Shown here: in pieces, positions 8,778-15,465 of the stretch
Position numbering within the stretch: position 1 is the stretch's first letter
Layout of the letters: each line of letters starts with the position of its first letter
Source of the DNA: an uncultured Clostridia bacterium
GTDB taxonomy: Bacteria; Bacillota; Clostridia; TANB77; CAG-508
NCBI GenBank assembly: GCA_947625565.1
Contig: CANQOU010000017.1
Location: 1-15,465, forward strand
DNA length: 15,465 nucleotides
Reading direction: 5' to 3'
The notes under the pieces: model-generated
Database searches by the model: none
Told to the model about the DNA's origin: nothing
Seen by the model: the letters and a program-made list of their open reading frames with translations, nothing else
Position numbers and translations under genes: made by a program

Positions 8778-11205
8778 AAAAAGACCAATCCCAAGTGACA
8801 TTATTGTCCTATTAGGTGGAAAAACAGGTAGAGATGGATGTGGAGGAGCAACAGGCTCTTCAAAAGCACATACAAGTGAATCACTAACAACTTGTGGAGC
8901 AGAAGTACAAAAAGGAAATGCTCCAGAAGAAAGAAAAATACAAAGACTATTTAGAAATCCAGAAGCTACAAAAATGATAAAAAGATGTAATGACTTTGGA
9001 GCAGGAGGAGTATCTGTTGCAATAGGAGAATTAGCAGATGGACTAATAATTGACCTAGACAAAGTACCAAAAAAATATGAAGGCTTAGATGGTACAGAAC
9101 TTGCAATATCAGAATCACAAGAAAGAATGGCAGTAGTTGTAGCAAAAGAAGATGTAGATAAATTTATAGAATTAGCAGAAACTGAAAACATAGAGGCAAC
9201 TATTGTAGCAAAAGTAGTAGAAGAACCTCGTATAAAAATGTATTGGAGAGGAAAAACAATTGTTGATTTATCAAGAGAATTCTTAAACACAAATGGAGAT
9301 GTAAAAAATGCGCAAGTCAAGGTAGAAAAACCGGATGAAGAAAAATCATATCTCAAAAAAGAAGAAATAAAAGATATTAAAACAAAATGGGAAGAAACAA
9401 TTTCTGATTTAAACTGTTGTTCACAAAAAGGCTTAGTAGAAAGATTTGATAGTACAATAGGTGCAAATACAGTATTTATGCCATTTGGAGGAAAATATCA
9501 ATTAACTCCAACACAAGGAATGGTAGCAAGAATTCCAACATTAAAAGGATATACAAATACAGGAACAATTATGACATTTGGATATAATCCATATATTGGT
9601 GTATGGAGTCCATTCCATGCTGCTATTTATGCTGTTGTAGAATCTGTATCAAAATATGTAGCAATTGGTGGAGAATATAAAAAGGCATATTTAACTTTGC
9701 AAGAATACTTTGAAAAATTAAAAGACGATCCAGTAAGATGGGGAAAACCATTTGTAGCTTTACTTGGTGCATATTATGCACAAAAACAATTATGTATAGG
9801 TGCAATTGGTGGTAAAGATAGTATGTCAGGGTCATATAACGAATTAGATGTACCACCAACTCTAGTATCATTCTGCATTGGAGATGTTGATACAGAAAAA
9901 GTAGTATCAAATGAATTTAAAAAATCAGGAAATAAAATAATGCTTTTAAAAACAAAAATGGGACAAGAAGACGTTATTGACTTTGATGACTTAAAAGAAA
10001 ACTATGAAATAATACATAAATTGATTGAAAGTGGAAAAGTATTATCAGCTAGTACAATTAAAAATGGTGGAATTGCAGATGTTATTACAAAAAGTTCAAT
10101 GGGAAATAAAATAGGATGTAAATTGTCTACTAAAGAGGATTTGTTCTATCCATATTATGGCTCATTTGTAATTGAAGTAGATGGAGATATAGAGGAAGAA
10201 AAATTAGAGCAAATTGGTGAAACAATTGATGAAGAAAAAATTATTGTAAATGAAGAAATAACATTTGAATTAGATAACTTAATAAAGATATGGGAGGAAC
10301 CATTAGAAAAAGTATTCCCAACAAGAGTAAAAGAAGAAACAAAACCTGTAGAAAACATATTAAGTGATAAAAAATGCACAATTACAAGAAAAATGCCAAT
10401 TACAAAGCCACGTGTATTTATACCAATATTTCCAGGAACAAACTGTGAATATGATTCTAGCAAAGCTTTTGAAGATGCAGGTGCTATTGTTAGTACAAAA
10501 GTGTTTAAAAACTTAAAACCGGAAAATATTCAAGAATCAATTGATATATTTGCCAAGGAAATTGAAAATGCACAAATTATAATGATACCAGGTGGATTTA
10601 GTGCAGGAGATGAACCAGATGGCTCAGGTAAATTTATAAGTGCAGTATTCCGTAATCCAAAATTAAAAGATTTAATATATAAACATTTACACGAAAAAGA
10701 TGGATTGATGTTAGGAATTTGCAATGGCTTCCAAGCATTAGTAAAATTAGGATTAGTACCATATGGAGAAATTAAGGAAATGGATGAAACTATGCCAACA
10801 TTAACATTTAATACAATAGCAAGACATATGTCTAGGATGGTAAATACAAAAGTAGTGTCAAAACTATCACCTTGGTTTAGTAGTGTAGAACTAGGAGAAG
10901 AATTTACTATTCCAATTTCTCATGGAGAAGGTAGATTCATAATATCAGAAGAATTAAAGAAAAAGCTAATTGAAAATGGACAAATAGCTACTCAATATGT
11001 TGATTTCGAAGGAAATGCAAGTAGTGATATCCTATATAACCCTAATGGCTCTGTTTCAGCAATTGAAGGAATCACAAGCCCTGATGGTAGAGTATTAGGA
11101 AAGATGGGACACTCAGAAAGAAGTTATCGTGAAATAATGAAAAACATGCCAGGTAGACAAGACCAAAAACTATTTGAATCAGGTGTGAACTACTATAGGT
11201 ACTAG
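8683..11205 (+). CDS. purL: PurL, C-terminal part (second synthetase half and glutamine amidotransferase)
   Basis: This segment is in frame with GGA 8683; its first ATG is 8974, which has no ribosome binding site, so independent translation is unlikely. It carries VAKRLEIGALVGAAPKENVV, LGGKTGRDGCGGATGSS, the IGGKDSMSGSY ATP-site loop, and a PurQ-like class I glutaminase from about residue 978 of the whole protein (PIFPGTNCEYDSSKAFEDAGA). The catalytic triad is complete: Cys1081 in GICNGFQAL, and His1148 and Glu1150 in SHGEGRF. The glutaminase supplies ammonia through a channel to the synthetase. The stop is 18 bases before purB. Confidence 0.88.
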   Translation, partial: GQVVELYHPRYVAKRLEIGALVGAAPKENVVRKRPIPSDIIVLLGGKTGRDGCGGATGSSKAHTSESLTTCGAEVQKGNAPEERKIQRLFRNPEATKMIKRCNDFGAGGVSVAIGELADGLIIDLDKVPKKYEGLDGTELAISESQERMAVVVAKEDVDKFIELAETENIEATIVAKVVEEPRIKMYWRGKTIVDLSREFLNTNGDVKNAQVKVEKPDEEKSYLKKEEIKDIKTKWEETISDLNCCSQKGLVERFDSTIGANTVFMPFGGKYQLTPTQGMVARIPTLKGYTNTGTIMTFGYNPYIGVWSPFHAAIYAVVESVSKYVAIGGEYKKAYLTLQEYFEKLKDDPVRWGKPFVALLGAYYAQKQLCIGAIGGKDSMSGSYNELDVPPTLVSFCIGDVDTEKVVSNEFKKSGNKIMLLKTKMGQEDVIDFDDLKENYEIIHKLIESGKVLSASTIKNGGIADVITKSSMGNKIGCKLSTKEDLFYPYYGSFVIEVDGDIEEEKLEQIGETIDEEKIIVNEEITFELDNLIKIWEEPLEKVFPTRVKEETKPVENILSDKKCTITRKMPITKPRVFIPIFPGTNCEYDSSKAFEDAGAIVSTKVFKNLKPENIQESIDIFAKEIENAQIIMIPGGFSAGDEPDGSGKFISAVFRNPKLKDLIYKHLHEKDGLMLGICNGFQALVKLGLVPYGEIKEMDETMPTLTFNTIARHMSRMVNTKVVSKLSPWFSSVELGEEFTIPISHGEGRFIISEELKKKLIENGQIATQYVDFEGNASSDILYNPNGSVSAIEGITSPDGRVLGKMGHSERSYREIMKNMPGRQDQKLFESGVNYYRY

Positions 11206-11223
11206 TTAGAAAGGAATAAAAAA

Positions 11224-12657
11224 ATGGAAAATGATAAATATATTACACCACTTTCTGGAAGATATGCAAGTGAAGAAATGAATTCATTATGGTCAAATAA
11301 TAGCAAATATACCACTTGGAGAAAATTATGGATTGCATTAGCAGAAACGGAAAAAGAACTAGGAATAGATATTACAGACGAACAAATACAAGAAATGAAA
11401 GATAATGTAAGTAATATAGATTATGATATTGTAGCACAAAGAGAAAAAGAATGCAGACATGATGTTATGGCACATGTATATGAATTTGGACTAAAATGTC
11501 CAAAAGCAAAGCCAATTATTCATTTAGGAGCAACATCTTGTTTTGTTACAGATAATACAGATGTAATTTTAATGACAAAAGCTTTAGGTCTTATAAAAGA
11601 AAAACTAATAGTTGTTATAAAAAATTTAAAAGAATTTGCTTTAAAAAATAAAGATGTAACTTGCTTGGGATATACTCATTTTCAACCAGCACAATTAACA
11701 ACTGTTGGAAAAAGAGCAACCTTATGGATACAAGATTTATTAGAAGATCTAGAAGAATTAGAATTTGTAGAAAGTCATATGAAACTATTAGGATGTAAAG
11801 GAACAACAGGAACACAAGAAAGCTTTATGAAATTGCTAAAAGATGAAGAAAAAGTAAAACAAGTAGATGCTAAAATAGCAGAAAAAATGGGATTTAAACA
11901 AGTATATAATGTATCAGGACAAACTTATACTAGAAAATTAGATACAAGAGTATTACATATATTGTCTCAAATTGCACAAAGCTGTTCAAAATTTGCAAAT
12001 GATATGAGATTATTACAACATGAAAAAGAACTAGAAGAACCATTTGAAAAAGGTCAAATAGGTTCATCTGCAATGGCATATAAACGTAATCCAATGAGAA
12101 GTGAAAGAATAAATTCACTAGCAAGACATGTGATGGTACTTAGTATGGACCCAACTATAACTAGTGCAACACAATGGTTAGAAAGAACTTTAGATGATTC
12201 TGCAAATAAACGTATATGTGTTCCAGAAAGCTTTTTAGCAGTAGATGCTATTTTAATACTATATGCAAATATTTCAAAGGGAATTGTAGTATATGAAAAT
12301 GTAATAAAAACAAATATGATGCAAGAATTACCTTTTATGGCAACAGAAGAAATCTTAATGAATGCAGTATTAAAGGGTGGAGATAGACAAGAACTACATG
12401 AAAAAATCAGAGTATATTCTATGGAGGCAGGAAAACAAGTAAAAGAATATGGAAAACCAAATGACTTAGTAGATAGAATTGCAAATGATACAAGCTTTGG
12501 ACTAACAAAGGAAGAAATCATGAAAGCTTTAAATCCAGATAATTTATGTGGTAGAGCGCCAAGACAAGTGGAGGACTTTATTAAAGAAAGGGTAAACCCT
12601 ATACTAGAGAAATATCAAGATTTAGGGGCAAATGTGAAAACAGAAGTAAATGTATAA
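11224..12657 (+). CDS. purB: Adenylosuccinate lyase, long eukaryote-like form
   Basis: PurB releases fumarate twice in purine synthesis, from SAICAR to give AICAR and from adenylosuccinate to give AMP. The fumarase/aspartase signature GSSAMAYKRNPMRSERI is at 280-296 and includes the catalytic serine of the flexible loop. At 477 residues it is longer than the roughly 430-residue Bacillus type. From about 265 on it closely follows the vertebrate enzyme pattern (EEPFEK-QIGSSAM, QWLERTLDDSANKRIC, QELPFMATEEI, GRAPRQV). AGAAAGGA (11208-11215) lies 8 bases before the ATG. It sits between purL and purD in the same transcription unit. Confidence 0.97.
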   Translation: MENDKYITPLSGRYASEEMNSLWSNNSKYTTWRKLWIALAETEKELGIDITDEQIQEMKDNVSNIDYDIVAQREKECRHDVMAHVYEFGLKCPKAKPIIHLGATSCFVTDNTDVILMTKALGLIKEKLIVVIKNLKEFALKNKDVTCLGYTHFQPAQLTTVGKRATLWIQDLLEDLEELEFVESHMKLLGCKGTTGTQESFMKLLKDEEKVKQVDAKIAEKMGFKQVYNVSGQTYTRKLDTRVLHILSQIAQSCSKFANDMRLLQHEKELEEPFEKGQIGSSAMAYKRNPMRSERINSLARHVMVLSMDPTITSATQWLERTLDDSANKRICVPESFLAVDAILILYANISKGIVVYENVIKTNMMQELPFMATEEILMNAVLKGGDRQELHEKIRVYSMEAGKQVKEYGKPNDLVDRIANDTSFGLTKEEIMKALNPDNLCGRAPRQVEDFIKERVNPILEKYQDLGANVKTEVNV

Positions 12658-12670
12658 GAGGGAGAAAAGT

Positions 12671-13972
12671 ATGAAAAAATGTTTGTTATTAGGAAATGGT
12701 GGTCGTGAGGCAGTTTTAGCAGAGCAGATTAGCAAAGGATATATGCTATATTCAATTATGCCATATGTAAATCCATCTATCTCAGAATATGTAGAAAAAT
12801 CAAATGGAAAATACCTAGTAGGAGACCCATTTGATAAAGAACTTGTAAAAAAATTTGTGCAAGAAAACAATATTGAAGCATGTGTTGTAAGCCAAGATAA
12901 TTTATTACAGGAAGGACTAATTGATTTAGCTAAAGAACTAGGACTAGAAACATTTGGACCAACCTCAAAAGGTGCAAAGATTGAATGGAGTAAAACATAT
13001 GCATTAGAAATTGTAAAAAAATTAGCACCAGAAATGATTATAAAAAATGAGGCAATAACAAATCAAGAGCAACTAGATAAAGTAATTAAAGGATATCAAG
13101 ATGATAGCTTTGTTGTTAAACCAGAAGGTTTAACAGGAGGAAAAGGTGTTAAAGTAGGAGGTATCCACTTTAAAGGAAAAGAAGAAGGATATCAATATGC
13201 AAAAGATTGCCTAGAAGAAGCTGGAAGAGTTATAATTCAAGATAAAGTAGAAGGTAGAGAATTTACAGTTATGGCTTTAACAGATGGCGAACATATTGTA
13301 GTAACACCAACAACATTTGATTACCCATATCGTTTTGAAGAAGATAAAGGACCAGGAACTGGAGGAATGGGATGTTTGAGTTTTGAAAATGGCAGATTAC
13401 CATTCTTAAAGCAAGAAGATATTGATAAATGTGCAGACCTTATTCAAAAAACTATTTGTGAATTAAATTGTGATAAAACAGAATTTAGTGGAGTTATATA
13501 TGGAGGATTTTTCAAATGTAAAGATGGTATTAAATTTATTGAATTCAATGCCAGATTTGGAGACCCAGAAGCAATAAATGTTTTAAATGCAATAGATACA
13601 CCTTTTACAGAAATTTTTGAACATATCCAAAATAAGACATTATCTAAAGAAAATTGCAAATTTAAAAATAACTATACATTTACTGTATATGTAGTTAGCC
13701 CAAATTATGCTATAAAATCTACTAAAGAGCCTTGTGAATTTATTTTAAATAAACAAGATATATTAGATAAAGGTGTAAAAATATATTTTGCAAGTACAAA
13801 ACATATAGAGGGAAATAAATATACCTCTGTTGGAAATTCAAGATTATTTGCAGTAAGTACAACAGGAGCAACATTAGAAGAGGCAAAACAAAAAGTGTAT
13901 AGTGCTATGGAAAATAATATAGATGATATATTAAGTTATCGTAAAGATATAGGTGAAATTTATGAACATTAA
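12671..13972 (+). CDS. purD: Phosphoribosylamine-glycine ligase (GAR synthetase), divergent
   Basis: PurD joins phosphoribosylamine and glycine with ATP to give GAR, step two of the pathway. The start at 12671 is preferred over 12650 because GAGGGAG (12658-12664) is 6 bases ahead, and because MKKCLLLGNGG is the expected N-terminus of the fold; this gives 433 residues and a 13-base gap after purB. ATP-grasp landmarks are present: GNGGRE at 8-13, SFVVKPEGLTGGKGV at 146-160, KGPGTGGMG at 226-234, and EFNARFGDPE at 291-300. The usual GGREHA reads GGREAV here, so the normally conserved histidine is missing, and SKTYA replaces the common SKAFA. This suggests a divergent PurD branch rather than a dead enzyme, since the ATP and metal motifs are intact. 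It is the last + gene before the antisense purN. Confidence 0.93.
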   Translation: MKKCLLLGNGGREAVLAEQISKGYMLYSIMPYVNPSISEYVEKSNGKYLVGDPFDKELVKKFVQENNIEACVVSQDNLLQEGLIDLAKELGLETFGPTSKGAKIEWSKTYALEIVKKLAPEMIIKNEAITNQEQLDKVIKGYQDDSFVVKPEGLTGGKGVKVGGIHFKGKEEGYQYAKDCLEEAGRVIIQDKVEGREFTVMALTDGEHIVVTPTTFDYPYRFEEDKGPGTGGMGCLSFENGRLPFLKQEDIDKCADLIQKTICELNCDKTEFSGVIYGGFFKCKDGIKFIEFNARFGDPEAINVLNAIDTPFTEIFEHIQNKTLSKENCKFKNNYTFTVYVVSPNYAIKSTKEPCEFILNKQDILDKGVKIYFASTKHIEGNKYTSVGNSRLFAVSTTGATLEEAKQKVYSAMENNIDDILSYRKDIGEIYEH

Positions 13973-13994
13973 AAAAGACCTAAAAAATTAGGTC
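13971..13994 (-). terminator. Hairpin terminator of purN, shared with the end of purD
   Basis: GACCTAA (13977-13983) pairs with TTAGGTC (13988-13994) around a four-base AAAA loop. On the minus strand the stem is followed by six T (13976-13971), a proper intrinsic terminator for purN; the purN stop codon lies inside the stem. On the + strand the stem is followed by ATAAATTACC, without a T-tract, so purD transcripts may read through. Confidence 0.75.
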
Positions 13995-14565
13995 ATAAAT
14001 TACCATTTATAAAATCATTTATTACATTAACTAATTGAATTTTTTCAGCACGCTGAACTTTAGCAGACAAACTTTCAGCAGTATCTGTTTTGTCTACTGC
14101 AACCTTAGTTTGACGTATGATTGTGCCTTTGTCATATTCAGAATTAACAAAATGGACCGTAACACCACTATATGGCTCATGTGCATCAATTACTGCTCTA
14201 TGTACATTCATACCATGCATACCTTTGCCACCATATTTAGGAAGCAAAGATGGATGTGTATTGATTAAAGTATAGTTTTCTAACAATTTAGGACCAATCA
14301 TTTTTAAATATCCAGCAAGAACAATTAAATTGATAGGAATTTTTGACAAAACTTCTGATAATTCAATATCTCTTTCTTTAAATGTTTTAGCTTTTATTAC
14401 ATAAGTAGGGATATTATGTGCTTTGGCTCTTTCCAAAGCATAAGCATTTGGGTTATCAGAAACAACTAATTGAATATCGGCAGAAAGTGTCCCATTTTCA
14501 ATATTATCAATTATGGCTTGTAAAGTAGAGCCATTACCAGATGCAAAGACAACTAAATTATACAT
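13993..14565 (-). CDS. purN: Phosphoribosylglycinamide formyltransferase (GAR transformylase)
   Basis: PurN transfers a formyl group from 10-formyltetrahydrofolate to GAR, step three. The start at 14565 (MYNLVVFASGNG) is preferred over the ATG at 14580 because GGAGG lies 8 bases ahead of it, while the 14580 ATG overlaps that site. The 190-residue length is normal. Seen in order: phosphate-binding ASGNGSTLQAI at 8-18, the catalytic pair Asn102 and His104 in INTHPSLLP, and Asp145 in NSEYDKG, matching Asn106, His108 and Asp144 of the E. coli enzyme. It is transcribed against the rest of the purine cluster, tail to tail with purD (20 bases between stops), from its own strong predicted promoter. 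Confidence 0.97.
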   Translation of the reverse strand: MYNLVVFASGNGSTLQAIIDNIENGTLSADIQLVVSDNPNAYALERAKAHNIPTYVIKAKTFKERDIELSEVLSKIPINLIVLAGYLKMIGPKLLENYTLINTHPSLLPKYGGKGMHGMNVHRAVIDAHEPYSGVTVHFVNSEYDKGTIIRQTKVAVDKTDTAESLSAKVQRAEKIQLVNVINDFINGNL

Positions 14566-14590
14566 ATGATAAACCTCCATTATTAGGAGA

Positions 14591-14619
14591 AATATATCAT
14601 AAAACTAAAAGTATGTCAA
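14591..14619 (-). promoter_or_regulatory. Near-consensus promoter of purN
   Basis: On the minus strand, consensus TTGACA (14619-14614) and TATATT (14596-14591) are 17 bases apart, with TG at 14599-14598 giving an extended -10 (TGATATATT). Transcription would start near 14584, about 20 bases before the purN ATG. It is the closest to consensus in the window and occupies most of the 72-base gap before purF. Confidence 0.75.
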
Positions 14620-14652
14620 GGAAAGAGAAATATATATAAAAGGAAGATAGAG

Positions 14653-15465
14653 ATGTTTAAAAAATTAAAAGAAGAATGTGGAATCTTTGGAATATATTCT
14701 AAAGAAGAAAAAGAAGAATTAGTAGGGACTGTATGTATTGGACTAACAGCATTACAACATAGAGGTGAAGAAAGTTGTGGAATAGCAATAAATGAAGATA
14801 GAAATATATATTTTCACAAGGATGTAGGACTTGTTACAGATGTATTTACAAAGCATGTTCAAGAAAGTTTACCTCAAGGGAAAATGGCAATAGGACATGT
14901 GCGTTATTCTACAACAGGAATGAGTAGAAAAGAAAATGCACAACCAATGGTAGTAAAGCATAAAAAGGGATATTTGGCAGTTGCTCACAATGGAAATTTG
15001 ACAAATGCACTAGAGCTAAAAAAAGAATTAGAAGACCAAGGTGCAATTTTCACAACAACAAGTGATACAGAAGTTATTTGTCACATAATTGTTCGTGAAA
15101 GACTAAAAACAGGTTCTATAGAAGAAGCGGTAAAAAATACAATGAAAATAATTAAAGGTGCATATTCTTTAGTTATCATGTCACCAGAAAAAATGATGGC
15201 AGTTCGTGATCCACAAGGATTTAGACCATTATGTATGGGACATACAGAAAAGGACATTATTTTTGCATCTGAAAGTTCAGCTTTAGATACAACAGGGGCA
15301 GAATTTGATCGAGATATTGAACCAGGAGAAATGGTAATTGTAGCTAATAATGAAATAAAAAGTGAAAAAGTATTACCAAATGAGAAAAAAGGATTATGTG
15401 TCTTTGAATATATATATTTTGCAAGACCAGATTCTACAATAGATGGACTAAATGTACATATTTTC
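14653..15465 (+). CDS. purF: Amidophosphoribosyltransferase, N-terminal part (runs off the window)
   Basis: PurF commits PRPP to purine synthesis by making phosphoribosylamine with glutamine as nitrogen donor. The frame is open from ATG 14653 to the last base (271 codons); the PRPP-binding half is missing. It begins MFKKLKEECGIFGIY: the family is made with a short propeptide, and Cys9 would be the N-terminal nucleophile after removal of eight residues. Other class II glutaminase landmarks are GHVRYSTTG at 81-89, AHNGNL at 111-116 and VRDPQGFRPL at 184-193. CVFEYIYFARPDS (249-261) marks the domain junction; its Cys aligns with an iron-sulfur ligand of Bacillus PurF. AGGA (14641-14644) is 8 bases before the ATG. 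No convincing promoter of its own was found. Confidence 0.96.
   Translation, partial: MFKKLKEECGIFGIYSKEEKEELVGTVCIGLTALQHRGEESCGIAINEDRNIYFHKDVGLVTDVFTKHVQESLPQGKMAIGHVRYSTTGMSRKENAQPMVVKHKKGYLAVAHNGNLTNALELKKELEDQGAIFTTTSDTEVICHIIVRERLKTGSIEEAVKNTMKIIKGAYSLVIMSPEKMMAVRDPQGFRPLCMGHTEKDIIFASESSALDTTGAEFDRDIEPGEMVIVANNEIKSEKVLPNEKKGLCVFEYIYFARPDSTIDGLNVHIF

Larger units (their letters stand above)
7479..11205 (+). pseudogene. purL: Phosphoribosylformylglycinamidine synthase, large single-chain PurL, split by a +1 insertion
   Basis: PurL makes FGAM from FGAR, ATP and glutamine. The large form joins PurS-like, synthetase and glutaminase parts in one chain. The reading frame is broken once: codons run to ACA (8679-8681), one extra C sits at 8682, and the correct frame resumes at GGA (8683). 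Dropping that base gives a continuous 1241-residue protein of normal length for this form, reading GLATGQVVELYHPRYVAKR across the join. No other stop or lesion is seen in 3.7 kb, and both halves keep their catalytic motifs. This looks like a very recent mutation or a base-calling or assembly error rather than a decayed gene; programmed +1 shifting is possible but unsupported. If truly broken, the purine pathway would fail here. AGGAGG (7467-7472) lies 6 bases before the ATG. Confidence 0.9.

Noticed and set aside
8703..9356. Minus-strand open frame of 217 codons opposite purL
   Set aside because: The opposite strand encodes conserved PurL sequence; the reverse frame is low-complexity shadow with no family motif.
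8974..11205. Second purL piece as a separately started protein
   Set aside because: The ATG at 8974 has no ribosome binding site and is mid-domain; homology continues upstream to 8683.
14620..14652. TATATA at 14631-14636 as a purF promoter
   Set aside because: It lies only 16 bases before the ATG, transcription would begin within the ribosome binding site, and the -35 position reads AAAGTA.

Overview
The window is strongly AT-rich, with short intergenic gaps, AGGAGG-type ribosome binding sites, TAA and TAG as the usual stops, and arginine written mostly as AGA. Together with the gene content (undecaprenol-type DgkA, a MecA/PBP3-type class B penicillin-binding protein, large single-chain PurL) this points to a low-GC Firmicute, most likely an anaerobic clostridial lineage. 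The genetic code looks standard: tryptophan is TGG, and TGA ends purN at the expected place. Genus cannot be assigned from the sequence alone.

Left part (1-5250), envelope genes, all on +: a small membrane lipid kinase (dgkA, 85-441), a class B penicillin-binding protein with a MecA-type N-terminal domain (start moved to 572) behind its own predicted promoter, and 20 bases later a MacB-like ABC transporter with ATPase and permease in one chain (2602-5211), closed by a hairpin terminator at 5218-5250. A separate predicted promoter then drives a coiled-coil cytosolic protein (5337-6326) that looks like a divergent TelA (toxic anion resistance) family member.

Right part (6363-15465), de novo purine synthesis: a predicted promoter (TTGCTT-N17-TATAAT) precedes purM, purL, purB and purD, spaced 10-18 bases apart on +. 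purN follows on the minus strand, tail to tail with purD, with its own near-consensus promoter; purF then starts on + and runs off the window. PurF, PurD, PurN, PurL and PurM carry out the steps from PRPP to aminoimidazole ribotide, and PurB acts later, on SAICAR and on adenylosuccinate. purE, purC and purH are not in the window.

Two things stand out. purL is split by one extra base (C8682): reading across it restores a continuous 1241-residue enzyme with intact catalytic motifs on both sides. purN lies antisense inside an otherwise co-directional purine cluster, with a purD/purN hairpin whose U-tract serves only the purN strand and no clear promoter for purF, which suggests purD-to-purF read-through antisense to purN (a non-contiguous operon). 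No mobile element, CRISPR array, tRNA, rRNA or riboswitch was recognised, and no clearly novel multi-gene system was seen.
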